The notes beneath the pieces are model-generated. The model was not told the DNA's origin. It worked only from the letters and a program-made list of their open reading frames with translations, and did no database searches. Shown one piece after another: positions 9,314 to 18,346 of a stretch of DNA of 54,336 bases; the first letter of the stretch is position 1, and every line of letters starts with the position of its first letter. This DNA is from an uncultured Actinomycetes bacterium (GTDB taxonomy: Bacteria > Actinomycetota > Actinomycetes > Mycobacteriales > Mycobacteriaceae). The position numbers were made by a program, and so were the translations under genes. The DNA lies in contig CAISDL010000051.1 in the NCBI GenBank assembly GCA_903884065.1, positions 1 through 54,336 on the forward strand, read 5' to 3'.

Positions 9314-9338
9314 CGCCGGTTAGTGTCGCACCCCTCGA

Positions 9339-9344
9339 TAGGGT
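9339..9344 (+). promoter_or_regulatory. -10 box TAGGGT of serB1 (leaderless)
   Basis: TAGGGT fits the mycobacterial TANNNT -10 consensus, and 6 nt separate it from the GTG of serB1. That places the transcription start on the first base of the start codon. Confidence 0.5.
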
Positions 9345-9350
9345 GGGAGC

Positions 9351-10241
9351 GTGGGTTCCGACGATGAACTGCCGGGCGACGATGAACTGCCGGGCGACGA
9401 GGCCGCATCGGCCAGCGCGCAGCGCGCGGTCGACGGTCTGGCGGCCGAACCGGTCGGCGCCGTCGCCCGCGATCTGACCGCGGCGGCGTTCTTCGACGTC
9501 GACAACACACTGGTGCAGGGTTCGTCACTGGTGCATTTCGGCCGCGGCCTGGCCGCCCGCAAGTACTTCCGCTACAGCGAGGTGTGGAAGTTCATCTACG
9601 CGCAGGCCAAGTTCCAGCTGACCGGCCGGGAGAACAGCGAGGACGTCGCCGAGGGCCGCCGCAAGGCGCTGGCCTTCATCGAGGGGCGCACGACCTCCGA
9701 ACTGAGTGCACTGGGCGAGGAGATCTACGACGAGATCATCGCCGACAAGATCTGGTCGGGCACGCGGGCGCTGGCCCAGATGCACCTCGACGCCGGCCAG
9801 CAGGTGTGGCTGGTCACCGCGACGCCCTACGAACTGGCCGAGGTCATCGCCAGGAGACTGGGCCTGACGGGCGCGATGGGCACGGTCGCGGAGTCGGTCG
9901 ACGGGGTGTTCACCGGCCGGCTGGTCGGCGACATCCTGCACGGGCTGGGCAAGGCGCACGCCGTGCGCGCCCTCGCCGTGCGGGAGGGCCTGAACCTCAA
10001 GCGCTGCACGGCCTACTCCGACAGCGTCAACGACGTCCCGATGCTGTCCCTGGTGGGCACCGCCGTCGCGATCAACCCCGATGCCGACCTTCGCGAGCTG
10101 GCCCGTGAAAAGGGCTGGGAAATCAGGGACTTCCGCACCGCCCGCAAGGCGGCCAAGATCGGAGTCCCGTCGGCGCTGGCGATCGGGGCGGTCGGCGGGG
10201 CGGTGGCTGCGGCCGTCTCGCGGCGTCACGAGCACGACTAA
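9351..10241 (+). CDS. serB1: HAD-IB family phosphatase (phosphoserine phosphatase-like)
   Basis: A 296-residue HAD hydrolase. Motif I is FFDVDNTLV (Asp49, Asp51). The helical cap region follows ([16 protein letters not shown]), then motif II in [11 protein letters not shown], the motif III Lys in [11 protein letters not shown] and motif [14 protein letters not shown] hydrophobic C-terminal segment ([19 protein letters not shown]) may associate with membrane. SerB-type enzymes remove phosphate from phosphoserine, but this subgroup could act on other phosphomonoesters. Residues 4-17 come from an 18-bp tandem duplication (DDELPG twice). Start GTG is supported by a -10 box 6 nt upstream. Confidence 0.9.
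   Translation: MGSDDELPGDDELPGDEAASASAQRAVDGLAAEPVGAVARDLTAAAFFDVDNTLVQGSSLVHFGRGLAARKYFRYSEVWKFIYAQAKFQLTGRENSEDVAEGRRKALAFIEGRTTSELSALGEEIYDEIIADKIWSGTRALAQMHLDAGQQVWLVTATPYELAEVIARRLGLTGAMGTVAESVDGVFTGRLVGDILHGLGKAHAVRALAVREGLNLKRCTAYSDSVNDVPMLSLVGTAVAINPDADLRELAREKGWEIRDFRTARKAAKIGVPSALAIGAVGGAVAAAVSRRHEHD
9360..9395 (+). repeat. 18-bp in-frame tandem duplication in serB1 5' end
   Basis: GACGATGAACTGCCGGGC occurs twice back to back and encodes [12 protein letters not shown] in an acidic, probably disordered N-terminus. The period keeps frame, so it is tolerated. Confidence 0.85.
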
Positions 10242-10271
10242 CGCCCCCATCGCCCTTGCTAAGCTCGGCCA

Positions 10272-10778
10272 ATGTCCTTTGCCAGCGACATCATCGGAAC
10301 CCACTACCGCTACCCCGACTACTACCTGGTCGGGCGCGAGAAGATTCGTGAGTACGCCAAGGCCATCCAGTCCGACGACCCACTGCACTACAGCGTGGAG
10401 GCCGCTCAGGCCGCCGGCTACCCCAACGTCGTCGCGCCGCTGACGTTCATCGCCATTCCCGGGCGTCAGGTTCAGCTCGACATATTCCGCAACTTCGACG
10501 TCGGCATCAATCTCGCCCGGGTGATCCACCGCGACCAGAAGATCACCTACCACCGGCCCATCTGCGCCGGCGACAAGCTGTATTTCGACTCCTGGCTGGA
10601 ATCGGTCGTGGAGTCATTCGGAGCCGTCATCAGCACGCTGCGCACCGAGGTCACCGACCAGGACGGCAAGCCGGTGATGACCACCCTGGTCACGATGTTC
10701 GGCGAATCGGCCGGTTCCGAAGAGGACAACGCCCAGGTCGCCGCGATCGCTGCCGCGGCACTCGGCCGGCAGCGTTAG
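10272..10778 (+). CDS. MaoC-type hot-dog hydratase-fold protein (UPF0336 family)
   Basis: A 168-residue protein of the FAS1-like dehydratase/UPF0336 group, related to the HadA/HadC subunits of mycolic acid elongation. Motifs: [23 protein letters not shown], then QSDDPLHY and APLTFIAI, and [19 protein letters not shown]. No complete hydratase D-x4-H motif is obvious, as in subunits that need a partner. A TAAGCT box ends 6 nt before the ATG, so the transcript may be leaderless. It ends tail-to-tail with the acyltransferase gene (4-bp overlap). Enzymatic role not proven. Confidence 0.88.
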   Translation: MSFASDIIGTHYRYPDYYLVGREKIREYAKAIQSDDPLHYSVEAAQAAGYPNVVAPLTFIAIPGRQVQLDIFRNFDVGINLARVIHRDQKITYHRPICAGDKLYFDSWLESVVESFGAVISTLRTEVTDQDGKPVMTTLVTMFGESAGSEEDNAQVAAIAAAALGRQR

Positions 10779-11788
10779 CCCAGGAACATATTGCGCCGCT
10801 GGCTCAACAAGCCGAACAGCGTCTGCTGGATGGTCTCGCGCACCTGGTCGGTGAGTTCGAAGGTGACCATCGGGTCGTCGGCGGCGTGCTCGTCGTAGCC
10901 GCTGGTGTCGATCGGTGCGCCAAAGGCGATGTGCCACTTGGACGGAAGCGGCATCAGACCGGCCGGACCGGCAAACGGGAACAGCGGCGTGATCGGGAAG
11001 TACGGCACCCCGAGCACCCGGGCCAGGAGTTTGACGTCGGCCAGCATCGGGTAGATCTCCTCGGACCCGACGATCGAGCACGGAATGATCGGCGCCTTGG
11101 CGCGCAGCGCCGCCGAGACGAAGCCGCCCCGACCGAAGCGCTGCAGCTTGTAGCGGTCCCGGAACGGCTTGCCCAGGCCTTTGTACCCCTCCGGGAACAC
11201 GGCGGTCAGTTCACCACCGGACAACAACCGGTTGGCGTCGGTCGAGCAGGCCATGGTGTGGCCCGCCTTGCGGGCGATCGGTCCGAACACCGGCATGTCG
11301 AAAGCCATATCGGCCACCAGCAGGCGCAGGTTGCGGTGCGCGGGATGATGGTCGCGCACCGCGACGGACAGCATCGGCCCATCGAACGGCAACGTGCCCG
11401 CGTGGTTGGCCACCACCAGGCCGGCCCCGGTGGCGGGTAGGTTCTCGATACCGCTGACCTCGACCCGGAACCACTTGTCGTAGAAGAACCTCAGCGCGGG
11501 CAGTACGACGGCGTCGTTGTATTCGGGGTCGAAACCGAACTCGTCGACGGCGTACTCCCCGGTCAACCGGTTACGCAGGAAGTCTGCCAGTCCGGCGATG
11601 CGACTGACGAGATCGCTGGGCTCCGGATCGCCGGCGCGGCGCTGGTCGAACTCCCGGATGACGGCCTCGATGTCCTCGGTCTGGTCCGGCATCGGCGTAG
11701 CCGAGGGATGCCGCCGCGCCGAGCTGACCCGTTGGGCACGACCGGAATCGGCATGTAGGGGAATGACTTTCGCCTTCTCACCAGCCAC
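10775..11788 (-). CDS. Lysophospholipid acyltransferase family protein
   Basis: A 337-residue PlsC/LPLAT-fold protein that likely acylates a lipid at the inner membrane. The acyltransferase core begins near residue 120. [10 protein letters not shown] corresponds to the His/Asp active-site block, with six rather than four residues between His and Asp. [12 protein letters not shown] is the substrate block, and [16 protein letters not shown] follows. The first 80 residues are polar and Arg-rich. The GTG at 11788 lies 2 nt after the upstream SDR gene's stop, so both genes form an operon. The syntenic M. tuberculosis gene is Rv0502. Acceptor lipid unknown. Confidence 0.88.
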   Translation of the reverse strand: MAGEKAKVIPLHADSGRAQRVSSARRHPSATPMPDQTEDIEAVIREFDQRRAGDPEPSDLVSRIAGLADFLRNRLTGEYAVDEFGFDPEYNDAVVLPALRFFYDKWFRVEVSGIENLPATGAGLVVANHAGTLPFDGPMLSVAVRDHHPAHRNLRLLVADMAFDMPVFGPIARKAGHTMACSTDANRLLSGGELTAVFPEGYKGLGKPFRDRYKLQRFGRGGFVSAALRAKAPIIPCSIVGSEEIYPMLADVKLLARVLGVPYFPITPLFPFAGPAGLMPLPSKWHIAFGAPIDTSGYDEHAADDPMVTFELTDQVRETIQQTLFGLLSQRRNMFLG

Positions 11789-11790
11789 GC

Positions 11791-12885
11791 CTAGACCCCC
11801 AGCCTCTCCATCACGCCACCCCACCGCTGCACCAGAGCGAGCGCGCGGCCTTCCGCTGAGCGTACCCAGCCCGGGTCGACGATGGGCGTCAGGCCCCGGC
11901 CCCGGACGAAGTCGTCGAATGCTTCCAGGGTGGTCCACTTGGGCTCGAAGCCCAGCTCGGCGCGCATCCGGGTGGTGTCCATCACGCGGCCGTAGCTGAG
12001 GTAGTCGAGCTGGTCGCGGTTGAGCTCGCTGTTCATCGTGGCCTTACGCACCGAGTCCACCGCCCGCACGCCGAAGGTCGGCACGGCCAGTGGCAACCGG
12101 CCGGCCCGGCGGATGGCCTGGGACATCGTGATGATGCCGTCGGCGCCGATGTTGAACGTCCCGGCCCGGCCGGCCATGGTGGCCCGTTCCAGGGCGCCGA
12201 GGGCGTCCTGTTCGTGCAACAGTTGAAGCCGGGGATCGCGACCGAAGACCGTGGGCACCACCGGCCCGGACAGATAGCGGGCCAGCGCGGTGTCCATGGC
12301 CGGGCCGATCATGTTGGCCAACCGCAGGATGGTGACCGAGATGTCGGGCCGGCGCCGTCCCAGCCCGCGGGCGTAGCCCTCGATATCGATGCTGTCCCGG
12401 GCGAAGCCCTCGCCCGGTGGGCGGCGGCTACTGCTGTCCTCGGTGAACACCACCGGGTCGAACGGATGCGAGCCGTAGACCTCCGAGGTGGACTTCAGGA
12501 TGACCCGCCGCACCGTCGGCGCCTTCTGGCAGGCGGCGAACAGTTGCATCGCACCCATCACGTTGAGTTCTTTGAGGGTGGCACGACCGCCGGACCGCGG
12601 CGCATACGAGGCGGCCGCTGCGTGTACCACCGTGTCGACGTCGCTGTTTCGGATCACCTTGGCGATAAAGGGATTCCGGATGTCGGCACGGACGAACTCC
12701 GCACGTCCCATCCGCCGCTGCAGGTCCTTGCTCGGGGCGATCGCATCGACGGCGATGACCTTGTTGATGAGCGGATTCTGCGCCAACCGGGCCGTCAGAT
12801 AGGCGCCCAGGAAGCGACACGCGCCGGTGACCAGCACGACCTTCGGGTAGTGCGGCACCTCGGTGCCGAGCCGTCCGGTGTCCAT
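11791..12885 (-). CDS. GalE-like extended SDR with degenerate active site
   Basis: A 364-residue NAD-dependent epimerase/dehydratase-fold protein (galE2 position, Rv0501). The nucleotide-binding turn reads VTGACRFLGAYL, so the middle Gly of TGxxGxxG is Arg. VRADIRNPFIAKVI and VVHAAAASYAP are normal SDR blocks and STSEVYGS supplies the Ser/Thr region. Where YxxxK is expected the sequence is EGYARGLGRRR, lacking the Lys. UDP-galactose epimerase activity is therefore doubtful; a binding or other role is possible. A TAGGCT box 7 nt upstream of the ATG suggests a leaderless start. Shares an operon with the acyltransferase gene. Confidence 0.88.
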   Translation of the reverse strand: MDTGRLGTEVPHYPKVVLVTGACRFLGAYLTARLAQNPLINKVIAVDAIAPSKDLQRRMGRAEFVRADIRNPFIAKVIRNSDVDTVVHAAAASYAPRSGGRATLKELNVMGAMQLFAACQKAPTVRRVILKSTSEVYGSHPFDPVVFTEDSSSRRPPGEGFARDSIDIEGYARGLGRRRPDISVTILRLANMIGPAMDTALARYLSGPVVPTVFGRDPRLQLLHEQDALGALERATMAGRAGTFNIGADGIITMSQAIRRAGRLPLAVPTFGVRAVDSVRKATMNSELNRDQLDYLSYGRVMDTTRMRAELGFEPKWTTLEAFDDFVRGRGLTPIVDPGWVRSAEGRALALVQRWGGVMERLGV

Positions 12886-12892
12886 GCGCTAG

Positions 12893-12898
12893 AGCCTA
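12893..12898 (-). promoter_or_regulatory. -10 box TAGGCT of the GalE-like gene
   Basis: Minus-strand TAGGCT lies 7 nt before the ATG at 12885, matching the leaderless arrangement. Confidence 0.45.
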
Positions 12899-12954
12899 TC
12901 GGCGATCGCGCCGACCGGCACGACGGCACGGACGGCGGCGCGAACCGGAATCGG

Positions 12955-13056
12955 TTACTTACCGAGTTTTCTGCGCTGGACCCGGGTGCGACGCAGCAGC
13001 TTGCGATGCTTCTTCTTGGACATGCGCTTGCGCCGCTTCTTGATGACTGAACCCAT
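12955..13056 (-). CDS. Small basic ribosomal protein bS22 (AURKAIP1/COX24 domain)
   Basis: A 33-residue protein that is almost all Lys, Arg and hydrophobic residues (begins [20 protein letters not shown]). It matches the tiny actinobacterial 30S protein bS22 (Rv0500B position), which binds 16S rRNA near the decoding region. GGAG lies about 5 nt before the ATG at 13056, giving a conventional ribosome binding site. It sits between the GalE-like gene and the HTH gene on the same strand. Short enough to be missed by length filters. Confidence 0.92.
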
Positions 13057-13174
13057 GAACTCCGCTACCTCAGAACCAAAGCGCCCGTCTTCGGGCTGCC
13101 TGTATCGGAGTCACACCTTACCCAAGCGGACACCCACACCGTTAACCGGCTGTCCACACTGGCAGCGTTTCTCC

Positions 13175-13192
13175 TCGCGCCCGGGGGCGCGA
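13175..13192. terminator. Stem-loop just after the excisionase-type HTH gene
   Basis: TCGCGCC-(CGGG)-GGCGCGA forms a perfect 7-bp stem 4 nt after the HTH gene stop. No T-tract follows on the minus strand, so termination is possible but uncertain. Confidence 0.35.
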
Positions 13193-13196
13193 ATCG

Positions 13197-13463
13197 TCAC
13201 CCGGCGTCGAAGTAGGACGTCTCCAGGAGGTCGTGGACGGCCTTCGCGTGCACCCGGAACGAGCGGCCCACCCGGACCGCCGGCAGTTCGCCGTTGTGGA
13301 CGAGCCGGTAGACCGTCATCTTGCTCACCCGCATCAACGCTGCCACCTCGGCAACGGTGAGGAACTGAGTTCGAGTGAGCGGCTGGCCTTCGTTCGAACC
13401 GGCGTCCCGCACCGATTTCCCGGCGGCGGAATCCCGCGCCGAGGGCCCGTTCATAGACGTCAT
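13197..13463 (-). CDS. Excisionase-family MerR-like helix-turn-helix DNA-binding protein
   Basis: An 88-residue protein. Residues 1-30 are polar, then a compact winged HTH follows: FLTVAEVAALMRVSKMTVYRLVHNGELPAVRVGRSFRVH. This is the excisionase/BldC-like domain, which binds DNA as a small dimer or oligomer. The syntenic gene is Rv0500A; relatives include BldC-type developmental regulators. Start ATG at 13463; an internal ATG at 13454 is an alternative. No excision partner is adjacent, so a chromosomal regulator is likelier than a phage function. A TATTCT box lies 76 nt upstream. Confidence 0.9.
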   Translation of the reverse strand: MTSMNGPSARDSAAGKSVRDAGSNEGQPLTRTQFLTVAEVAALMRVSKMTVYRLVHNGELPAVRVGRSFRVHAKAVHDLLETSYFDAG

Positions 13464-13539
13464 CGCAACCCATTCCCGTCAGGCACGGGCAGTTCCAGCG
13501 GCTTCCCCACCGCTGGCACCGACCCACGCATACACGAGG

Positions 13540-13545
13540 AGAATA
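13540..13545 (-). promoter_or_regulatory. -10 box TATTCT upstream of the HTH gene
   Basis: Minus-strand TATTCT matches the -10 consensus well. A start near 13533 would leave a 5' UTR of about 70 nt before the HTH gene ATG. No clear -35 was found. Confidence 0.35.
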
Positions 13546-13603
13546 GCGTGGCCAATGGGGTTACTGCGACGGGTGTTTGTTAATCCGCCAGAGAATTCTA
13601 AAA

Positions 13604-14464
13604 CTACTCCGGTGTAATTCCGAGCTGCTCAGAGCGGGTTTTCGCGGCCTCGACGGCAGCGGCGACCGCCGCCCGCAACCCGCCGCGCTCCAGTTCGCGC
13701 AGGCCAGCCGCGGTGGTGCCGCCCGGCGAGGTCACCAAAGCCCGCAATTCGGCCGCTGCGGTGTCCGGCCCGCCGGCCGAAACGCCGCCGCCGGCGTCGC
13801 GGCGGTCCAGCAGCATCGCGGCCGACCCAGCCATGGTCTGCACCGCCAGATCGGTGGCCACGACCCGGGTCAGCCCGGCCGCCACCCCGGCGTCGACGAG
13901 GGCTTCCACGAACAGGAAGAAGTAGGCCGGGCCCGACCCCGACAACGCCGTCACGGCGTCGATCTGGCTCTCCGGAACCGTCAGCGCCAGTCCGACACTC
14001 GTGAACAACTCAGCGGCCTGGGCGAGGTGCTCGGCGGTGGCGAACCGTCCGGCAGCCAGCGCGCTGATACCCGCTCCGACCAGCGCCGGGGTGTTGGGCA
14101 TCACCCGGATCACCGGCGAACCGGCGGGCAGCCGGTTCTCGAAGAACGCCGTCGTCTTTCCGGCGGCCACGCTGATCAGGACCTGCTCGACGCTGGAGCG
14201 CTCCGCCCCGGCCGCCGCCGCCGCGATCTGGCCGACCACCGATTCCACGTCGCCCGGCTTGACCGCCAGGATGACGAACCCCGCACCCTCCAGCGCCTGT
14301 TCGAGCGACGAGACCCGGACCGAGTAGGTGCGGGCCAGGTAGTCGGCGCGGTCGGGAACCCGCTCGGAGACCACCACGTCGCTGGCTGGACGGCCCGCTC
14401 GAAGGATTCCGGCGAGCAGCGCCTCGCCCATGCTGCCGCCGCCGATGATCGCGATCCTGGCCAT
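13604..14464 (-). CDS. proC: Pyrroline-5-carboxylate reductase
   Basis: Last step of proline synthesis, reducing pyrroline-5-carboxylate with NAD(P)H in the cytosol. The 286-residue protein has the Rossmann motif IAIIGGGSMGEALLAG at the N-terminus, VILAVKPGDVE, VIRVMPNTPALVGAG, and the C-terminal signature ALSGSGPAYFFLFVEAL followed by TSPGGTTAAGLRELE. Start ATG at 14464. It follows the thioesterase-like gene by 9 nt and is the last gene of a run starting at ppx1. All catalytic blocks are intact. Confidence 0.97.
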   Translation of the reverse strand: MARIAIIGGGSMGEALLAGILRAGRPASDVVVSERVPDRADYLARTYSVRVSSLEQALEGAGFVILAVKPGDVESVVGQIAAAAAGAERSSVEQVLISVAAGKTTAFFENRLPAGSPVIRVMPNTPALVGAGISALAAGRFATAEHLAQAAELFTSVGLALTVPESQIDAVTALSGSGPAYFFLFVEALVDAGVAAGLTRVVATDLAVQTMAGSAAMLLDRRDAGGGVSAGGPDTAAAELRALVTSPGGTTAAGLRELERGGLRAAVAAAVEAAKTRSEQLGITPE

Positions 14465-14473
14465 GGGGAAACC

Positions 14474-15328
14474 CTACCCAGCAGGGACGAGGGCAAGCTG
14501 GCGGGTTTGCACCACGATCCGCCCGGCACTGTCGACGACGGTGTGGTCCTCGTCGAACCAGTCTTCGCCGATCTCGGTGGTGGTGCACACCACCCGGAGC
14601 CATCCGTCGGCCGGCAGGCCCCGAAGGTAGGCGGTCAACTGCACAGTCGGAGCCCACCCGCGCCGACCGACCGCGTAGGGCACCGGAAGCGAGATATCAC
14701 CGCACATCAGGGCGAAGAGTTCGTCGACCCGCCCGACCTTGGGGCGCACCCACACCTGAAACGTCGGAGCGACCCCGTCCGACACGGACTCGACCACCAG
14801 GGGGCGGATGTCGCAGCCGCGGGCCAGGTTGTTGATCTCGGCCGCCGGATGACCCGGACCGATCGGCAGCAGGTCGGCCGGCGGTTCGAGGTCCATCAGT
14901 CCGATCACCGGGTTCTGGGAGAACAACGGCCGCGCGTCGTGCTCGGGCTCCCCGAGGGTGACCACGGCATGCACGCATTGTTTGACCCCCTGGACGAGTT
15001 CGACGTCGACCAGACCGATCCGGCGACCGCGCTTACGCACAGTGGTGACCAGACGGACCGGACCCGGATCGGGAGCGGACAGATAATTGGCCGACACCGC
15101 GATCGGATGTGCCGTTCGGCCGTCGGCGCCGTAGGCCTGGCGGGCGGCGTTGGCGCACATGGCGATCATCACCCCGCCGTGCGGCTTCGGACCGATAGTC
15201 CAGTGCGCGGTGAGATTTCCGTCGTAGTGGCCAGCCATACCGACAACCGGTCGCAGTGCCATCACGTCCGAGAACAGCGGGATCACGTCCGGATTCATCG
15301 CCGGCCCTTCTAACGGAGCCGGATTCAT
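14474..15328 (-). CDS. Hot-dog thioesterase-like protein
   Basis: Thioesterase-superfamily-like protein (Rv0499 position) with two halves, each with a strand-rich hot-dog character: GHYDGNLTAHWTIGPKPHGGVMIAMC then VRLVTTVRKRG, and later RGWAPTVQLTAYLRGLP. No clear catalytic residue set is assigned, so the acyl-CoA substrate is unknown. A 30-bp tandem duplication gives two in-frame ATGs (15328, 284 aa; 15298, 274 aa), each with the same AGAAGGG ribosome site 6 nt upstream. Both could be used. It lies 11 nt after the stop of the epimerase-like gene. Confidence 0.82.
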   Translation of the reverse strand: MNPAPLEGPAMNPDVIPLFSDVMALRPVVGMAGHYDGNLTAHWTIGPKPHGGVMIAMCANAARQAYGADGRTAHPIAVSANYLSAPDPGPVRLVTTVRKRGRRIGLVDVELVQGVKQCVHAVVTLGEPEHDARPLFSQNPVIGLMDLEPPADLLPIGPGHPAAEINNLARGCDIRPLVVESVSDGVAPTFQVWVRPKVGRVDELFALMCGDISLPVPYAVGRRGWAPTVQLTAYLRGLPADGWLRVVCTTTEIGEDWFDEDHTVVDSAGRIVVQTRQLALVPAG

Positions 15329-15350
15329 CGCCGGCCCTTCTAACGGAGTA
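15291..15350 (-). repeat. 30-bp tandem duplication of stop-RBS-start junction
   Basis: Two near-identical 30-bp units (15291-15320, 15321-15350). Each contains a TAG in the upstream gene's frame, an AGAAGGG ribosome site and an ATG in the downstream frame. Only the TAG at 15342-15340 ends the upstream gene. The duplication therefore adds ten residues or a second start to the downstream protein. Confidence 0.9.
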
Positions 15351-16185
15351 GGTGGGTGCGGGCGAACTCTAGCGATTCGGTGAGCAGGCCGTCGCGTTCG
15401 GCTTTGCTGCGCGCACCGGATGTGGTGACCTCGAGCACGACGTGGCCGGCGAAGTCGCTGCCGGCCAGCATCTGGCAGACCTCGTGGGTGGGCTGGGTAC
15501 CGCGGCCGGGAACCAGGTGTTCGTCGGTGGACGCGCCGTTGCCATCGCACAGATGCAGGTGCACCAGTCCCGATCCCATCCGGCGCGCCATGTCCAATGC
15601 GTCCGTGCCCGCCGTCGCGGTGTGCGACAGGTCCAGGGTGTAATGAGAGTGGTTTCCGTCCAGCGGGTCATACGACGGGGCGAATGCGGAGACCCCGGCG
15701 CCTGGCCGCCCGCCGCGGCGGCGCATGCGTTCGATCGACGACTGCCCGGACCCGAAGAACCGGTCGGCGCGGAACGGGAACATGTTCTCCACCGCCACCA
15801 GGACGTCGCTGCGCTGCTCAAGCCAGGCCACTTGGTCGCTGAAGCCGTCGGCGTAGCGGCGCTGCCAGCGGAACGGCGGGTGCACCACCACCGTCTGGGC
15901 GCCGAGCCGTTCGGCGGCCTGGACGCTGCGGTCGAGCTTGAGCACCGGGTCCGGGCCCCACACCCGCTGGGAGATCAACAGGCATGGGGCGTGCACCGAC
16001 AGCACCGGCATGCCATAGCGCCGGGACAACTGTGAGATGGCGCCGATGTCCTGGCTCAGAGGTTCGGCCCAGACCATCAGCTCGACACCGTCGTAGCCGA
16101 GTTCGGCGGCGGCCTCGAAGGCGGCTTCGGTCTTTAGTGGATAGACCGATGCCGTCGATAGGCCGACTTTGATCGCGGGGCGCAC
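15340..16185 (-). CDS. TIM-barrel sugar phosphate isomerase/epimerase-like protein
   Basis: A 281-residue xylose-isomerase-like TIM barrel (Rv0498 position). Blocks include VGLSTASVYPLKTEAAFEAA, LGYDGVELMVW, VLSVHAPCLL, TVVVHPPFRWQ, VAVENMFPFRADRFFG, YTLDLSHTATAGTD, VHLHLCDGNG and LVPGRGTQP. The His, Glu and Asp residues in these strands are those expected to hold a divalent metal. The GTG at 16185 lies 8 nt after the upstream stop and gives the family N-terminus (VRPAIKVGL). The operon with ppx1 and proC is conserved. Substrate unknown. Confidence 0.9.
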   Translation of the reverse strand: MRPAIKVGLSTASVYPLKTEAAFEAAAELGYDGVELMVWAEPLSQDIGAISQLSRRYGMPVLSVHAPCLLISQRVWGPDPVLKLDRSVQAAERLGAQTVVVHPPFRWQRRYADGFSDQVAWLEQRSDVLVAVENMFPFRADRFFGSGQSSIERMRRRGGRPGAGVSAFAPSYDPLDGNHSHYTLDLSHTATAGTDALDMARRMGSGLVHLHLCDGNGASTDEHLVPGRGTQPTHEVCQMLAGSDFAGHVVLEVTTSGARSKAERDGLLTESLEFARTHLLR

Positions 16186-16193
16186 TGGGCGAA

Positions 16194-17336
16194 TCAGGTG
16201 GACTGCAGGGCCAGCGGACCGAACGTCACCAGAATCCCGACCGCGACCGCGATGAGGATGCTGACGAAATCCTCGGTCTTGCGGACCATATGGACCCCGA
16301 CGACAAGGGTGACGATGACGAGCGTCGAAAGTGCAAGGGCGACAATGTTGTTCCACCGCCACAGCTGATCGAAGACGATGAACAAGCCGGCGCCGAACAC
16401 CACCGCGACAAGTGACTGCAGGATTGCGACGAACGAACCTCCCACCACGCTGAGCGCGCTGCGGTTCGGGGCCGCGGTGATGTCCACCGAATCGTCGTAA
16501 TCGTGGTCGTCGTAGCCCTCGGAGGATTCGGACACCAGGCCGCGACGGGCCAGATCGTCGGCGACCGTCTCGCCGGAGAACAGGGTGCCGGTGGAGGACT
16601 GCAGATAGGAGCGCAACTCTTCGACGTCCGGCGCCTGCACGGCGACGAGGTCGGCGATGTCGACCGCCTCGTCGACCGGGTCGTAGGCCATCTGCTCGGC
16701 GTCCGAGGACCGACGCCGGGGGCGGGGGTCATGGCTACGCTGTGGCCCGCCACGCCGCCTCGCCCATGGGGGGGTGGACCGCGGCGGTGCGGCGGCGACG
16801 GACTGCGGGGCCGACACCTCGCCCACGATCTCCTCGACCTTGGCGACCTTGGCGACCTTCGCGACGATTTCGGTGGCCGCGTACACATCGGCTCTGACGT
16901 CCTCGCCGGTGGTCGTGTCGGTGTACTCGGGCGTGAGGTCCGGGGTATCGGAGTAGTCCGGGGTATCGGAGTAGTCCGGGCTGTAGGTGTAGCCGGGAGT
17001 CTCGGTGTGGTCGGGGGTGGAGGTGTAATCGGACGTCTCGGCGTAATCCGCGGGCTCGACGACCGTCGCGTCGGGCGCCGAGGTGTAGACCACCACGGTC
17101 TGCGCCGACCCGGACCCGGTGTACTCCGCGTCGACGGCGGATTCGTCGTCCGGTTCGTCATCGGCGACGACGGGAATCTCCCCGGTACGGACCACCGGGA
17201 TCTCTCCGGTCAGATCGGCTACCGAGACGGCGTTGCGCCGCTTGCGGCGCCGGTGCCCGCCGACCGGCGGAGACCCGATGGTTCCGTTGCGTGCCAGCAA
17301 CTCGGCCACCGAGACCGGGCGGGTGTCGTCGCTCAT
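16194..17336 (-). CDS. Acidic, Thr/Pro/Asp-rich protein with C-terminal membrane segments
   Basis: A 380-residue protein (Rv0497 position). Residues 1-270 are acidic and low in complexity, including a Tyr/Asp/Thr/Pro region with repeats of the DYSDTP type. Residues about 300-378 hold three membrane segments (e.g. [20 protein letters not shown]). The long disordered N-terminus is probably cytosolic with many phosphorylatable Thr/Ser. The start ATG overlaps the ppx1 TGA (ATGA). Function unknown; conserved linkage with ppx1. An 18-bp DNA repeat underlies part of the Asp/Tyr region. Confidence 0.88.
   Translation of the reverse strand: MSDDTRPVSVAELLARNGTIGSPPVGGHRRRKRRNAVSVADLTGEIPVVRTGEIPVVADDEPDDESAVDAEYTGSGSAQTVVVYTSAPDATVVEPADYAETSDYTSTPDHTETPGYTYSPDYSDTPDYSDTPDLTPEYTDTTTGEDVRADVYAATEIVAKVAKVAKVEEIVGEVSAPQSVAAAPPRSTPPWARRRGGPQRSHDPRPRRRSSDAEQMAYDPVDEAVDIADLVAVQAPDVEELRSYLQSSTGTLFSGETVADDLARRGLVSESSEGYDDHDYDDSVDITAAPNRSALSVVGGSFVAILQSLVAVVFGAGLFIVFDQLWRWNNIVALALSTLVIVTLVVGVHMVRKTEDFVSILIAVAVGILVTFGPLALQST
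16939..16974 (-). repeat. 18-bp in-frame tandem repeat in acidic membrane-protein gene
   Basis: TCCGGGGTATCGGAGTAG is present twice in tandem with a partial third copy. It encodes repeated DYSDTP-type hexapeptides. Confidence 0.8.
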
Positions 17337-18304
17337 CGTGTTTCGCCTCTCGATCGGGTCTGCACCAAGGCGGTCCCGTCAGCCTCGCTGTCCAACCGGC
17401 GCAGAATGATGCCCTCGCGCAGCGCCCACGGGCAGATCTGAACCGATTCCAACGACAGTGCTCGCATACTCGCCTCCGCCACCAGGGCACCGGCCACGAT
17501 CTGCGGCGCCCGTTCGGCACTGACCCCTTCCAATTCGGCGCGGTCCTCGGTGGTCATCCTAGAGATGAAAGCTATGAGCTGGCGAAGGCCATTGGCGGTA
17601 AGGACACGTTTGACCCGCGGTCCTGCCGCCGACGGCGCGGCCCCGGTCAGCCGGGCCAGCGACCGGAACGTTTTGGATGTGCCCACAGCGAGGTCGGGCC
17701 GGCCCGCCTGTCGCATGGCCTTGGCGGCATCGGCGAGTTCGGTGTCGAGCCAGTCCCGCAGCATCGCGATCCGGCGCCGGCTCGGCGGATCGTCGGACAG
17801 CCACTCCCTGGTCAGACGGCCTGCACCCAGCGGCAGAGACATCGCCACGTCGGGTTCCTCGTCCACGCCCGTGGACAATTCCAGCGAGCCGCCGCCGATA
17901 TCGAGGTCGGTGATGCGGCCCTTGCTCCAGCCGTACCAGCGGCGCACCGCGAGGAAGGTGAGGCGCGATTCGTCGACGCCGGACAGCACCTGAAGGTCCA
18001 CACCGGTTTCGGCGCGCACCTTGGACAACACCTCGTCGGAGTTGCGCGCGTCCCGGACCGCCGAGGTCGCGAAAGCCATCACGTCGGCGCAGCCCGAACT
18101 GGTGGCGATCTTGGAGAACTCGTCGACGGTGGCGATCAGCTTCTCCGCACCCTTGCGGGTCAACCTGCCGGACTCGTCGATCGACTCGGCCAGCCGCAGT
18201 GGCGCCTTCGTCGAACTCATCGGCGTGGGATGCCCGCCGCGGTGCGCATCGACCACAAGCAGATGAACCGTGTTGCTGCCCACATCGAGCACGCCCAATC
18301 GCAC
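17333..18304 (-). CDS. ppx1: Exopolyphosphatase / GppA-family phosphatase
   Basis: Hydrolyses terminal phosphate from polyphosphate, or (p)ppGpp-type substrates. The 323-residue protein is the short single-module form: [18 protein letters not shown] (phosphate 1 loop), [27 protein letters not shown] block seen as [13 protein letters not shown], and [11 protein letters not shown]. The GTG at 18304 is preferred over the TTG at 18313: a TAGGTT -10 box ends 7 nt before the GTG and overlaps the TTG. Its stop overlaps the next gene start. It heads the operon running through proC and is divergent from the Cys-rich gene. Confidence 0.93.
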   Translation of the reverse strand: MRLGVLDVGSNTVHLLVVDAHRGGHPTPMSSTKAPLRLAESIDESGRLTRKGAEKLIATVDEFSKIATSSGCADVMAFATSAVRDARNSDEVLSKVRAETGVDLQVLSGVDESRLTFLAVRRWYGWSKGRITDLDIGGGSLELSTGVDEEPDVAMSLPLGAGRLTREWLSDDPPSRRRIAMLRDWLDTELADAAKAMRQAGRPDLAVGTSKTFRSLARLTGAAPSAAGPRVKRVLTANGLRQLIAFISRMTTEDRAELEGVSAERAPQIVAGALVAEASMRALSLESVQICPWALREGIILRRLDSEADGTALVQTRSRGETR

Positions 18305-18311
18305 GGGGTCC

Positions 18312-18338
18312 AACCTAGCGGTCGGGGTCGTCTACCGT
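18312..18338. promoter_or_regulatory. Divergent -10 boxes for ppx1 and the Cys-rich gene
   Basis: Minus-strand TAGGTT (18312-18317) lies 7 nt before the ppx1 GTG. Plus-strand TACCGT (18333-18338) lies 8 nt before the GTG of the gene at 18347. Both fit leaderless starts, and the whole intergenic region is only 42 bp. Confidence 0.45.
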
Positions 18339-18346
18339 TGAACTCC

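Noticed and set aside
13548..13583. 11-codon GTG frame (MANGVTATGVC) with GAGGAG upstream
   Set aside because: Too short, overlaps the promoter region of the HTH gene and has no supporting context.
13577..15313. Long plus-strand frame opposite proC
   Set aside because: Shadow of proC and the thioesterase-like gene; no domain.
18305..18313. TTG start at 18313 for ppx1
   Set aside because: The TAGGTT -10 box overlaps it; the GTG at 18304 matches the family N-terminus.
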